Source: Linnemannia elongata (taxonomy: Eukaryota; Mortierellomycota; Mortierellomycetes; Mortierellales; Mortierellaceae). From it: a stretch of DNA of 64,000 nt. Both the position numbers and the translations under genes were made by a program. Of this stretch, positions 1 to 12,844 are shown piece after piece. The stretch covers positions 372,001 to 436,000 of the forward strand of contig JAXBDG010000006.1 in NCBI GenBank assembly GCA_036320915.1. Direction: 5' to 3'. The first letter of the stretch is position 1. Each line of letters starts with the position of its first letter. The notes below the pieces were generated by a model. That model was not told the DNA's origin and did not search any database. It saw nothing but the letters and a program-made list of their open reading frames with translations.

Positions 1-383
1 TTCTCTCTGCTCCATGGCTTCTCGTTCAAAGAGAGAGGAGTGGCTGTCGGGAGTGAGAGGTGATTGGAGGATCAAGCGATGGTGCCTGAATCCAATATAC
101 TAATTGTTGGTACAAACCTTCCTCCCTTGCATTCTCACACTCCTGCATCTCCTGACTTTCATTACGGCTGGGATTGAAGATGATTGGACGACCAAAAAAG
201 CGATTTTACCTTAATGTCGTTCAATGATCAGTAAAATAACTTGGCAAGGGATGGTTCCTGAGATGAATAACGGACGATCTGCACCGATTTTGAGGTTCCC
301 ATGTCCCCCTCGAAGGATACGATTTTAACGAAAAAGAATGGTGTCTACGAACCATCCGTTTTTTTTTATTCTAGTATTTTGGT
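1..383. other. Intergenic, no gene recognised
   Basis: I see no convincing coding exon here. A short T-run lies at 361-367. The stretch is the 3' flank of the minus-strand Sel1 gene that ends at 384. Confidence 0.5.
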
Positions 384-1700
384 CTAATTAACAACAACAC
401 CCTTCAACTCTTTAAGTTTGTTCTTGGAGCCTACGTGTCCCATGTCAGCGGCCTTTCGATACCACGCCACGGCATCTTCATAGCTCTGGGTAACACATCG
501 CCCATATTCATACATAATGCCGACGCAGAACATAGCCAAGACATGTTCTCCTTGGACAGCCTTGAGGTACCACTCCAAGGCTCGTGCATAATCCTGAGAT
601 ACACCTCGACCATGGCCGTAGAGAACCCCGATATTGTATTGGGCGTCAACATGTCCTTGGTCAGCGGCCTTGAGATACCAATCCATTGCTTGCATGTAGT
701 TCTGGGGCACACCATAACCATAGTAGTAAAGTGCGCCTATCCTGTGCTGAGCATCTGGATCCCCTTGCTGTGCCGCCTTGAGATACCAATCGATAGCGGC
801 GTGGTAATTCTGTGGGACTACCTTGCCATCCTTGTATATGTCACCCAATTCGACCAAAGCCGTCTTGTCTCCTTGGCTGGCACTGATAGTAGTCTGGACC
901 AAGTCCCTCGCCATTGGTGTGTGGATTGATGTGCTTCGTCGTGTTTGCAGCTGAGGGTTGTTGCCGTTTTCTGGGTAGGGAGGAACTAAAAGGTTCTTAG
1001 TGGTAGGAGAATGGTCATCCAGAGATGCGTGTGGTCCTCGAGCCATCGGGAATGAAACGGGTTTGTCGATATGAGAATAGTTATCCATTGCTGTCTCTTC
1101 AAGGCCATATACAGGGTTGCGTCTGACAGCGGAGGTGGTAGTGTCCTGAACGGTACCTTTCTCCTGGCCCGTACTTTCCTTATCCGACGGCAGCACCGGC
1201 ACCGACTCTTCCGGCACACTCTTCGGTGGTGAGTTCTCCTGGTCGATCAATGGACCAACAACGACCACATTCAGGACAGTATCCGGCACGGCGGCAATCC
1301 TGCGAGGCTCGAGGCTATGTACGGTTCATTGATAATGAAGTATAGAAATATTATAAGTCATATACGCTATTTTTGCTTTCTCCTCTCTTATTACCCATCC
1401 TTGTCCTAACCTTTCCCCATCACCCTGAAATGCAATTCGCACCACCACTTACATTCTAAAGTCCTTCGTTTTCAAATAGGGGACTATCTTGGTATTATGA
1501 CGAACTTGTACAGCGTCCTCAAACGCCTGGAGGATATCATCCCACAACACAACCGGCTTTTGTGTCTCGGGGTCAACATGGCATTCGACGTGGAAGATAT
1601 CGTCTGGGGTCGGGGGTGGGATAGAGGAAGTAGGGAGGTTTTTATCAACAGCGCGAATGGCTTGTGTGAGTTCCTGAGATGGGACTTCGCCTGGGAGCAT
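384..1700 (-). CDS. Sel1-repeat protein (two exons)
   Basis: Spliced join of 1700..1453 and 1314..384, giving 392 aa. Exon 1 encodes an acidic N-terminal module (DIFHVECHVDPETQKPV, then VLWDDILQAFEDAV). The donor GTAAGT begins at 1452 and the acceptor CATAG ends at 1315. Splicing restores the frame across the junction and removes the need for the GTG that opens the downstream frame. Residues ~85-235 are low-complexity linker. The C-terminal ~160 aa hold four to five Sel1/TPR-like repeats of about 36 aa (for example NIGVLYGHGRGVSQDY followed by ALEWYLKA). Sel1 proteins are alpha-solenoid scaffolds; I cannot infer a partner. The gene faces away from M13 peptidase 1. Splice sites are predicted from consensus only. 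Confidence 0.8.
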
Positions 1701-3400
1701 TTTTCTGGTAGTGTCGTGTGGTGTGAGCGTAAGTGGGGAGTGTAATTGGAGAGACGATGTGCAGTCTGCTTATGATGGAGGTTGATGATGATGGTGATGA
1801 GAAGGAAGTGAATGTACGAATGGGTGAATGTATAGAAACAAGCCGGAGGTTGAGAGTGAGAAGGACCAGAGTGACGAATTTCAAAGGACGAGAAAGAGGA
1901 GAGGGAAGGAACGACCTTGCGAAGCGTCACAGAAACAAGGAGGGAATGTGCTGAGGTACCTCATGGGAATGAGGATCGATAGAAGGTTCCACTCGGGCAA
2001 CAATAACATCTGCGCTTTGCTCCACGTGCACTCATACCAATGGTAACGTATTGCACTCAAGAAATTTCATTAGAGGGAGTGTTGGATTGATCAAGGCGTG
2101 ATGGTCAAAGGGTAAAGGCAAGTACTCTTTCCTCTACTTGTTACTCGCTCTACCTTCTCTTGTTGCCGTTCCCTCCCTCTTCTTGGGCGTCTCTTTGACA
2201 CGAACGTTTGCTATATACTGAAAATAACAATTGTCAACGCAACACTTTCCGCCTGCTTCTGCTCTTCTTTCTCCTTCCCTTCCTCCTTGCACCAGTACAA
2301 CAAAGACAAAGGCGTTCCTCCCTTCCTCCTCCATTGTGGACAGAACTTCTACCTAAAGCGTATCTTCGGTGTTGAAAATGCCAACCTTTGTTTTTCTTCA
2401 TCACACAGCGCACAGTTGCTCACGCGTCGACTTGCACATCATTTATGTACCTTTTTTAGATGATGACCACCGTAAACCTAGCAGACAAACATCCTCCCAT
2501 GATGAACTGTCGGTAATGAGGCAGTGCCAGAGGCTGGTGTGATTTGACAAGGCTTTGCTCTGCTTCTCTTTCCTTTCTGCACTATTATGTGCCTTTGTAT
2601 GGTTGGACCGTTATTTGCTAGTGCAGCAAGGGAATCAGCTCAACCATTGACCGACAAGAAATAAAAAAACATTTTGGACTTTCGTACCCGACAATTTTAG
2701 GTTTTCCAACGCTGCTTAACTTCATATGCACACCCAGCCCACGACTTTGTCATCTTATACCACCCCTCCTTCCCTCACAACGGAAGCAAAGCCCTCTCCG
2801 ACATGAAGTATCTTCTCGAAGCTGTGTCAGATCGCCTTTTCTTTCGGATCTTTGTAGTTGCACAGTGGTGGCTTATTGACGGCTTAGCTTGAGTATATTC
2901 TTAATCCGCCTTGTTTTTTACCGTTTTCACCATGTCAAGTGTGTGAGAATAAAAAAAGAGCGGACGAATTGTATGCCCAGGGTTTAGCACTTTGGCAGGC
3001 TTCTGTGTGGGAGGGAAGCTTTTGATGGGAATGGCAAAAATAGAATGCTGCATTTTTTTTTCGTGTTGTATGCTCGCCCCTCCGGTTCTTCTGCCGATAT
3101 TGTATTGACACCTCGTGGAGACAACTATCGCCAGGGACTGAACTCGATACCCTGAGTGAGAATACTTTCCTAGCGCCACACCAAAACACAAACGAGGCGG
3201 GCGTTGATAGTTTTCCCTTGAAGTTCCAGAGATCCAAAAGGCCTTGTTCTATTTTTATTGTGGGACAAGGCTAGGTATGAGTATGCTTGTGCAGTGAGGA
3301 CGAATCTGATAAGGCAATTGCCACCGCGGTCTTTGGCTGTGCAATCTTCCGTGTTCGCGCTGATAAAACAAGGGACGACCGTTTGGCGCACTCCTCCTTC
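1701..3400. other. Intergenic between divergent genes
   Basis: This spans the shared upstream region of the Sel1 gene (-) and M13 peptidase 1 (+). It contains CT-rich tracts around 2130-2330 and short overlapping minus-strand frames at 2900-3390 with no recognisable motif or start context. A CACGTG motif occurs near 2022. I annotate no gene. Confidence 0.45.
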
Positions 3401-3407
3401 TGTTTTG

Positions 3408-3414
3408 TATAAAA
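3408..3414 (+). promoter_or_regulatory. TATA box of M13 peptidase 1
   Basis: TATAAAA in the context TTTTGTATAAAAGAG lies 180 bp upstream of the ATG at 3594. The same TTTGTATAAAAG context precedes M13 peptidase 2, supporting a shared core promoter. Confidence 0.6.
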
Positions 3415-3593
3415 GAGTCCCCTCACAATTCAGCTTCCCAGCATCATGAACTACCTTTTACTCTTCTGCAACAATCAATTAAACAACCAGCACAACACCC
3501 ACTATTGCGGCTCAAAAAAGATCGACCTCACCCCTTTATCGCATAAACACGCGCACACATACCACAAACACATATTCATAAAGAAATTCTACA

Positions 3594-6487
3594 ATGGTTT
3601 CCACCAAGCTTGCTGCCTTCATGGCGATCGGCTCTGCGCTTAGTATGGTCGCAGCAGCACCCATCTGGAACGTTGGCGAAAATGGGTCTCGTCTGCTCAA
3701 CCAAGTAAGAGGCACCACACCGTTCTCCAGTGGGCCTGCAGCTTCGCTTCTACGAATGACATCGAACTCCCTCTAAATCTTGAGCTCATGTTTCTTTACT
3801 CACATTAGGACGTCTGTGACACCCCCGAATGTATCGCCACTGCTCAAAGTTTCCTCGGTTACATGAACCCCAACGCTGACCCATGTGATGACTTTACCGA
3901 GTTCACCTGTAAGTCCTACCACACATCCTTTTTTTGTATTCCACCTATTAGTTTTTTTTATTTTTATTGACATTTTTTACTACTGCTCACTTACGTAGGT
4001 GGAGCGTTCTACGAGAAGACGGTGGTTGATGCCAACAAGACATCGGTCAACTTTCAAACAATAATCTCTGGTCAAAACAAGGTATGTCGATCGTGCTTCT
4101 CTATTACCATCCATTCTCGCTTGTGTTCTTGAAACATAACTTGAGTCATAGTACTGACGAAATCTGGTTACCTTCTTGATTGCCGCCTATAGATTATCAT
4201 CCGTGAGATTGCTGACGTGACACTGGGGAAGGCACCCAAACCTGCACCGGGCGACAAGGCAGCGGAGAGCAACCTCAAGAAGCTACACGATATGTACGCC
4301 AGCTGCATGAATGTCGATGCGATTCAAACTGCTGGTCAGCAGCCTTTGGCCAAACAAGTCCAGTCGGTTCTCAGTCTCATCCCGGACACACCCGCCATCG
4401 ACAAAGCTGCTCTCGCCAGAACCATGGCGCAGTTGATCAAACTTGGAGTGCCCAACTTTTATATTCTCGGTGTCGCCCAGCAGCTTTACAATCCCCACTA
4501 CAACAGCATCAAAGGCATACAGGGGGGATTGACACTCCCTATCACTAGCTACAACCAGAGCCTCACAGATGCCGCAGATCTTGTACCCAAAATTGCACAG
4601 CAATTCCAGAAGGTCCTTGGAGTGGCAGTTCCTTCTGCCACTAATGGTACTGCACCCGAGACTGAGCCCGCAGTCGATCAAGAGTGGACTACTGCTGCCC
4701 AAGATGTCATTGCTTTTGAGACTTTGCTTGCCGATGTGACAGCCAAGAACACGCGCCCAAACCTGGATCCAGAGATCCCCCTTTTTGACAACCCCGTAAC
4801 GATCGAAGAACTCTCCAACGCTACTCCATCAATTGACTGGCCACTGCTTCTGTCCGAGCTCCTTCCGGCTGACGTCAAATATGATCGCCCGCTCAGCATC
4901 CAGTCGCCCGAGTTCCTTCCTGCTCTCGAGACTCTCTTGAGCTCGACCTCGGTCAAGACCCTCCGCAACTACTTTGCCTGGCGCATCATTTCCACCCAGA
5001 AAGAACGTCTAGACACGACCGCTATCCCTGGACAAGAACGCTGGGAGGTGTGCAACGAAGCCGTCACCAAGAACCTCCCTGACATTGTCGGTCACTACTT
5101 TGTTGAGCACACTTTGCCAGAGTCCGATCAAACCTTCTTCAGAACTATGCTTCAGAATATTATCTCCGCCTACGGCGAAGGGTTCCCAACCCTCAACTGG
5201 ATCGACCAAATCACTTTGGACGGCGCCCTCAAGAAGCTCCACGCCATGGGCTCCGTTGTCGGTCAGTCCGCAGAATTCCCCAACGGCGCCTCGTCCGAGT
5301 CTGTTGAGGAGTATTACAGCGGATACGATGTTGACATCTCAGACTACTTTGGCAACTGGAACAAAAAGTCGGTCTGGGAAGTCGAAAAGTCGTTTGCGGC
5401 CGTGAACGAGCCTTATGTGAAGAAGAAGATTCCACAGTTCCCTCCTACCGAAGTGAATGCTGCGTATCAGCCTACCACGAACAATATCTATGCCTTTGCT
5501 GGCATTATGCAGTCACCAATGTTTCATGCTTCTAACCCAGAGTATGTCAACTTTGCCGGGTTGGGTGGTATTGCTGGGCACGAGATTGGAGTAAGTACTT
5601 TTATTGCAGCTGTTCTTCTCTGCTCTTGGACGTTTGCTTCTTAGCTGTCCACATATTTCTTTTTTCTGACATGCATTTTTTTTTGGTTCCGTTTACTTTC
5701 TTGCAAAAAAATAGCACGGCTTTGACAGCAACGGAAAGAAGTTTGATTCCACCGGCAATTTCACCAGCGTAAGTGCCTGTCCTCTCCTACCTTCTCCTTA
5801 CATTTCTCGTTGCTACCAGCTCTCTTACTCACATCCTGGCCTTCTTCTTTTCCCCCTTCCTTTTAATAGTGGTGGACTCCTGAGACTGAAAAGACTTTCG
5901 CCGAAAGAGCACAGTGTTTCAACGAGCAGTACTCCAACTACACGGTCAAGGGGCCTGACGGCACGGATGTGCATCTAGATGGACCCAAGACGCTTGCCGA
6001 GAACATCGCCGATAACGGAGGTGTCAAGTACGCTTTTCGCGCCTGGCAAAACCGTTTCAAGGCTGATCCCACAGGAAAACAGTAAGTTTCTCTTATCGTT
6101 CTCTTTTTGCTCTCATCCCCTTTTTTTCTCCCTGTAAATATGGGTCACACATGGTACGAAATTTTCATCTTCTCTACATCCTCGCTCACCAAAACCCTTT
6201 TGCCTTTCTCACGTACCCTTCGCCTCTAATCAAATAGGTACAAGAACTTCAAAATCCCCGGCCTCGAAAAGTACACCCCTGAGCAAATGTTTTTCATCTC
6301 CTATGGAAAGGTCTGGTGCAGCAAAGAGACCCCCGAGTACTCCTTGGCGCTCATTGAGGCCGATAACCATTCCCTCAACAAGTTCCGTATCCTTGGCCCC
6401 CTCCAGAACTCACCCGAGTTTGCTCAGGCTTTCAAGTGTGCGCCCAAGTCGCGGATGAACTCTGAGAAAAAGTGCTCTCTGTGGTAG
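3594..6487 (+). CDS. Secreted M13 (neprilysin-like) metallopeptidase 1
   Basis: Seven exons: 3594..3704, 3809..3908, 3999..4081, 4193..5590, 5715..5768, 5870..6081, 6238..6487; 735 aa. M13 enzymes are zinc oligopeptidases of the neprilysin/endothelin-converting-enzyme family. Residues 1-~21 form a signal peptide ending in an AAA run, with no further membrane anchor visible, so secretion is likely. The substrate-binding NAxY motif (VNAAYQP) precedes the zinc motif HEIGH (residues 561-565), whose final His is encoded after intron 4. The third zinc ligand lies in ENIADNGG, and the chain ends in the family's CxxW form (CSLW). All introns are GT-AG and keep frame. Paralogues lie at 15021 and 30505. 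Substrate unknown. Confidence 0.92.
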
Positions 6488-7530
6488 AAAGACGATATCC
6501 ACTCTTATACCACCATTTTGTCATATTGCATTTTTGTGAACACTGTAAATATTCTGATAGAAATAAACAACTTGAATGCTTTGCTCATGAGGGTAAACCA
6601 CACCTTTTCATTTCGGAGAAGGAAAAAAAAAGGCTCTATTGTTGTAACCCCTTGTTGCATTCCTCGGTCTACTACCGTGGGTTCAAGCTCAATGGTAGCA
6701 ACTGAGAAGTCCGCCTCTCATTTCCTCATTTCCTGGAACGCAAAATCATTTCCATCGTACATTCTCAAACTCACACGAAATACCTCCTTACCATTCAAAG
6801 AGTCATCGCTCTTTTTTTTCTAGAGGTGAAAAGACCCGACAACCAGGTATTATACGCGACTTACAAAGCCCCCTTTCCCCACGCCCTCTCTCTAGTTCGA
6901 TGAACTACATCCTCCTCTCTTTCATTTCCTGAGATTGCCCTATTTGGTTCCCATCATGCCTCATAGCAGTCACAAGGACATTGATGATGCTGTTGGTACT
7001 CTTGTTCATCAAAGAATGTTGTCGTCATGACATGGGTGCCTGTGAGCTGTGGTGTCCCTCTGCGTCACCAGTCCCCTTTGACATGCCACCAACACCATTC
7101 CTTCACCGCAACCATGAATTTTTCAAAGCCAGAAGGAAGTGGGACTGAAAGAGTGGCGGGATCGACGAAACAAGCGGTACAACCTTCATGGTTGAGAAAT
7201 GTGCATGTGAAAAAGGGGGGCGAGCTCTTTGTCTCTTGTGGAATGATCATCGTCCTCATTTGTTAGTTTTTTTTTTCGTCCTGCCTCTTTGTTCTTGTGT
7301 CTTGCTGTGGAGTTATCTTTCACCACTGCTCGTCATTAATTTTTTGTTTCCTTGACACATTCAGGCACCACACTTCCAGGGGTTCAATAATGAAAAAAAT
7401 CTTTGTCTCTGGTGCTATGGCCGACGACCTGTTTGTTTTTTTTTTTTTTTTTTTGCTGGGCTTTACCTGTCTGTCTATCTCTCTGCCTACTTCCCGCACT
7501 TTTTTTTTACCCTTCTCTTGCTTTCCAGCT
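6488..7530. other. Intergenic
   Basis: 3' flank of M13 peptidase 1 (AATAAA at about 6562) followed by AT-rich DNA with T-runs at 6810-6820, 7268-7276 and 7437-7455. Short frames occur but show no domain, signal or intron support. Confidence 0.45.
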
Positions 7531-7532
7531 AC

Positions 7533-7540
7533 TATATAAA
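7533..7540 (+). promoter_or_regulatory. TATA box upstream of the lysine-rich protein gene
   Basis: TATATAAA lies about 255 bp before the chosen ATG at 7794, followed by a pyrimidine-rich leader typical of fungal 5' UTRs. Confidence 0.5.
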
Positions 7541-7793
7541 CTCCTCCTCCCCTCGGCCTTTTTTACTCCTTATCGCCATCTTCTCGTCGCCTCCCTCCAC
7601 CGCCTCACCACCCTCCACCCATCTTTCACTTCAATTGTTTGTGTCACCACCACAAAATATAGTCGTACGCCCACTTCCTCTTTGCTATCACAGCCTTACC
7701 TCAACGCACCCTTGCTTCTCTCAGAAATCAAATTTGACCCCTTTACCCCATTTCAACCAATTCACGCTTCCTTCTATCACACTACCACCCGAA

Positions 7794-10700
7794 ATGACCA
7801 ACTACAGCAACAAGCCCAACCAGGAGAACTCCCAGCGCCGTCGTGCCAATCAGCCAGCCATGCCCCCCACCGCGCGCACTTCTACCAATACTGCCGTCCC
7901 CACCGTAACCATTTTTATTACTCCCTTCAATCAGAGTGCCACTGTCCGCCATGTTCTCCAGCAACAGCAGCAGTCGGTGAACCATCCAACTGTCTATGAG
8001 GACCCCGCGCCCACCATGCACTTGCAGGGCGATGTTGATGTGGATATGTTCATACGCGTAGATATTGAAGACGACCTGGTCCCACACCTGATCCCTCCTT
8101 CACGTTTTGACGGCAAGTTTGGTCGACCCATCGCGGATCAGGCTGACTTCGCGACCCCTCCCCATAAGATCCTGTCACCCTCGACCGCTGCGTCTCTGGC
8201 GTACCAAAAGTACCCATCCGTCTTTGATCGACCTTTCGATACGACTTTGAACCGTCCCCTGAACAGTACCGATGCTGGTAGTTCGTCGTCAACCTATCAA
8301 GAGTGTTGGACTGCTGCCCGACAGGGTGATCAAGCTGGCCCTTGCCTTCTCCCTGAGTCTCAGGAAGTAATCGACTCGTGTCTCGGTAAGCCATATTTCT
8401 TTTCGTGGATGATTTTTTGATCAACGAGAGTTGTTGCACGATTTCTTTGGTTTTGTTAAAGCTTTTAGCACCATGTTCTTTCCTTCATGCTGTTTGGCAA
8501 ATCCTTTATTGCATACACTTTTCAGACATAGACCAACAGCAGCAGGATGATCCTACTCCCTTCGAACCCCAGGCTGCGTCGTTGATACCCTCTTCTTCGA
8601 CTGCATTCGCCTGGCCCTTCTCTGGCCAGACTGATCTTGGCTCAAGCACACCCGAACCCGCCAAAGATTTTCCTTCAATTACTACAGGCTCAAACGGACA
8701 ACATGGCTACAAACCCCTCGGACCTTCGTTTTCTCACCTTACCTGTAACAGCAACACAAAGTTTGGCAACAGTTCCTCCATTTCATCCAGCTCGTCGTCT
8801 GTTATCCCTACCTTTACTTCAACTGCTACCACCGCCCCTGTGTTCGGACAGCCCTCTTTCCCAGCTAGCGTGACTCAGATTTTGGCCACTACTCTCTCAC
8901 CAACTTCCTTCGTTAATCCGTCCAACGACATCGCCGTCACCGCCGCTCTTTCAGATGCTATTCGCTGTCCAGAGCTCAGTGACGCTCTACAGCGGACTAT
9001 CAGGAAAAGATTAGATCGTATCCGTAAAGAAGCCGACCTCCAGGATCGCCATCGTCTTCGAGCAGTTCAGAAGCGTCGTCGTCGCTGCTGCATACCTGTC
9101 ACCGACTCTGGACGAGAGGAGAATAATTCTGATGAGGACCGATGCTGTCAGAGTCTGCCTTCACCCTTTGAAAGGCCACGACGATCCACTTTGCCAATCC
9201 ATGGTGTTCAGTCCAGAAAGAATCGGAGAATGGCGAGACGTATGGCGAAGAAACTTCAGTATTCCAGACGCCTGAAGTCAAAGTGTCGCAAGATGTTGAG
9301 TGAGTTGGAGTTAAATGAGCGCGAGCTTCAGCCACTCATGCGCACTTTGGGAGAAAAGGCGATGGGCGGCGTGGCATCCGCAGGGGGTGGGAGGAGCACG
9401 GTTTTTGATTCTGGTCTGACGGCGGCAGAGTGGGTGGAGGCTCAGAATTGGATGTTCTCACCCTCGGTTGATCCGCTCATGGTGTTTACTATGCATGCTC
9501 CCGACCAACCCGCTGGTGACAATGAGAAGGGTGGTACTGTTGCTGGCGCTAACAGTGGCCCTTCTGTCGCCTCCGGTAACAACACAACTACTTTGCAATC
9601 GACGCCTTCTCAGCCAGCAGCTCCCACCACCAACACAACATCGACTAGTTCCAAAAAGAGTTCGCTTTGGAGATTCATCGAGTCTGTTGCCCCTCCTTCC
9701 ATTATTCCCTCTCGCAGTGTCGCCACCGCCACCACAGCAACACCTGCTGATACGACCGCCTCTACCACAAGCGCCTCCACTACCACACCTCTTCGCCAGT
9801 CACCCTCCACCAACAACACTAACGCTAGCACCTCTTCAACCCAAACTCCCAAGGAAATCTCCACACCCCTTCAAGAAGGATGCAGAGCCCGATCCCCAAC
9901 ACGCCGTCCCGAGTACAAAAGGAACCAAAAAGCCCGGTACTTCTCCCAAGACGAAGATTCGAACCGCATCACCGCCACCAGCCCCGCAGGAAGCCACGCC
10001 GTTGCCGTTCCACCCGTCAACAAACCCCTGATCGACAACGAGAGGACCGATCAGAACAATTCTTTCAGGGGTGTTGCTGAAGCCCACAGGCGGGAAGAAG
10101 CAGTCTTGAAGGAAAAGGAAGCACATAAGGCAGCTTTGAAGAGAGCACGAAGAAGAGTTATGCGGGCCCAGGTTCGGCGGGAGGAGGAGGATGCGCTTCT
10201 GGCGGAGGCGATTCGAGAGCAGAAAGAATGGGATAGAAGTAAGGGAGAAGTCAATGCGACTCAATCACTGGACTCTGTTGCGCAGGAGGCGAGACAGCAG
10301 TGGATTCTGGACCAGCTGGAGATGCGGCGGATTAGAGATGAACGTTTGGATGTTGAGCTCCGGGATTTGATGGAGCTGGAGCGACAGAATGATGAGGCTG
10401 AGCGAAAGGTTTTGATGGAACAGAATCGCATGGACGATGAGCGGGACAAGCGTGGGGTGGCTAAGAGGTCGCAGATGTCAGAGTATGATGAGGACCTCAA
10501 GAACATTCGCCCGTCAACGCACAGGAAAAACTCGCCAGCCCCGATATCAACTCCGGCCTCCATTTCTACCATAACCAGAACGCCAGTCTTGACTCGTACT
10601 ACCAGCTATGCCGCAGGACGAGATTCAACATCCACCACCAACGCTATGGTCCTATCAGTCTTTGAGTCCATCAATACCGCTGCTTCAACGACCTGCTCCA

Positions 10701-12844
10701 GTCCTGTCCCTGATTCCCCACCTTCTTCAGTGACGTCCGAACAGGAACTCCTTCCAGCATCACCCGCAAGGCTGTCCGAAGCAGAGCAAAAGCGGGAAGA
10801 TATGAATCATTTGGCTGATCGGAATGTTGAAGATCTAGCGCGGCGCGCTCGTGCTGCTTCACGAGAGAGATCTCCTTCTGGAAGCGAGGAGTCTGACACT
10901 GACTCAGGGCAGGAGTCACAGGCTGCGGTCAAGAGGAGACGAATCGTTGATGGAGATGACGGGCAGCAGAAACAGGAGGACGACGACAGTGCCGATGAAG
11001 GATCCTCCTCTGGTCTACGCCGCAAGACTCCACAGGAGCTTCAACTGGAGCGAGATGAAGCTTTCGCACGAGAGCTTCAAGACGCAGAGAAATCTCACAA
11101 TCTGTCTACTCGGAAAGAGATCGATGAACACACGGTGCAGCAACTTCGGCAATCGGAAAGTCGACGAGCGGCAGAAGGAGTGACAGGGGCAAGAGCAGGA
11201 ACAGGACATATTATGACGCTTGAAAAACAACGACTTGAGGACGATATGGCTATGGCAAAGCGGATGCAGCAGGAAGAGGATGATGGCGGACTGCACAGTG
11301 ACAGCAAGTCGAATTCTATCGTTTGTAGGAAGCGGTCTCTGCGAATTATTGCTCAGAAGGAGAGGCGGCTGTCGTCCACCTCTGAGAGCACAACACCTAC
11401 AACTCCACAAGCACGAGCAAAAAAACCAACCGCCAACACCCGCTCGACTTCTTCGGCGGCCAAACAGAGGCACCATAGGTCTCAAAAGCTGCAGAAGCCA
11501 ACCCGTAATCCTACTCGTCTACTCGCTGCATCGTCGTCAACATCATCAAATCATACTGTTCAGGCATCATCACCATCCATCCAGTCTGCAGTAGAGACGT
11601 CTCCTCCTCCATTCTCTTTGCCGCCACCCATGCTGTCCTCAGCACCTGATCCACGCAGGATCACGATACCGTCCCTTTTAACAACATCGACGACTCCATC
11701 ACCTACTGGCTGGGATTTCCCTTCAACCGGTCGTTCTTCCTCCCGGTCTCCTACACGAGCGCATACTAGCCTTTATACCCCCTACAGAAGACCAGGTTAC
11801 CGCCAACACTCTCGACGATCGTCCGAACCGCATACAGAAGCTGCACATCAAGCCCAGTCTTCGAAAAGGTCACCTCAGCCCGAACAGTCAAAAGAAGGAC
11901 TTAGTTTGTTGGCAGATGCATGCGAGAAAGCTGCTTCCCTATCCTCGACCTCTCCATCAACTTCACTATCAAAACTCGCAACTGAGCAGGTCCATCAGCA
12001 CCACAGCACAACTGGTGCCATCGCTGAGAAATCCACCAACACCACTCCAGCTTACCCCAGCAACCAACTTTCACCACATGCAAAAGTCGGATCCTCTACC
12101 ACCGCCACCACACACTCAGCCACCCCCGCGGATAACGGAATGGAATCTCTCCCAGAAGAAGCGCTTCCTTATACCTCTCGACGTAGTCAAAGGATTCAAG
12201 AACGGGACATGAACGAGAGCGTCTCGAAGCACCTGGCGGAGGAGAAGGCGAGAAAGAAGGAGGAGAAAGGAAAGACTAAGGAAATTGAGAAGAAAGATCG
12301 CAAGCCCAGGATGGTCAAGGAAGAAAATAAGAAGGATGCTTTGAAAGAGGCCACGAAGAAGGGTCGCAAGCCTAGGGCAGCCAAGGAGGAAGCGAAGGAG
12401 GAAGCTGAGGGGGTGAAGCCGAAGGGAAGGAAGCGTAAGGCCACGGAGGAAGCGAGTGATGAGATCGTTATGGCAAAGAAAGGTCGGAAACCCAAGGCAG
12501 CTAAGGAGGAAGAAGCAAAGGAGGAAGTTACCGAGGTGAAGAAGAGATGTCGAAGGCCTAAGACAGCCAAGGAGGAGGACACGAAGGAGGATACAAAGGA
12601 GGATACGAAGGAGGACACCGTGGTCAAAAAGGGTCGTAAACCCAAGACAGTCACAAATGAAAAGAAGGACGAATCTGGGGAAGCAAAGCCGAAGGACCGC
12701 AAGCGCAAGGCCACGGAGGAAGCGAAGGAGGAGGAGAATACCAAGGCGAAGAGGATCTGGAAGCCTAGGGCACCCAAGAAGGATAGACAGGAGGAAGGTG
12801 ATGCCAAGAATGACGAGGGCAAGAATAAGAGGCTTAAGAAGTGA
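7794..12844 (+). CDS. Large low-complexity protein with lysine-rich AT-hook-like tail
   Basis: Two exons, 7794..8385 and 8526..12844, joined by a GTAAGC...CAG intron that keeps frame; 1,636 aa. I chose the ATG at 7794 because upstream in-frame sequence is an untranslated-looking pyrimidine tract. The protein is largely disordered (Ser/Thr/Pro/Gln runs). Residues ~690-890 are charged helical, likely coiled coil (EEEDALLAEAIREQKEW). Short helices such as DEAFARELQDAE (~1040) and DDMAMAKRMQQEEDD resemble ubiquitin-binding MIU motifs. Residues ~1440-1636 are a Lys/Glu-rich tail with recurrent KKGRKPK blocks resembling AT-hooks and nuclear signals. I infer a nuclear, possibly chromatin- or ubiquitin-linked protein; no catalytic domain is seen. 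The MIU and AT-hook calls are by eye only. Confidence 0.7.

Noticed and set aside
12196..12822. 208-aa Ser/Phe/Leu-rich minus-strand frame
   Set aside because: Antisense of the lysine-rich tail.
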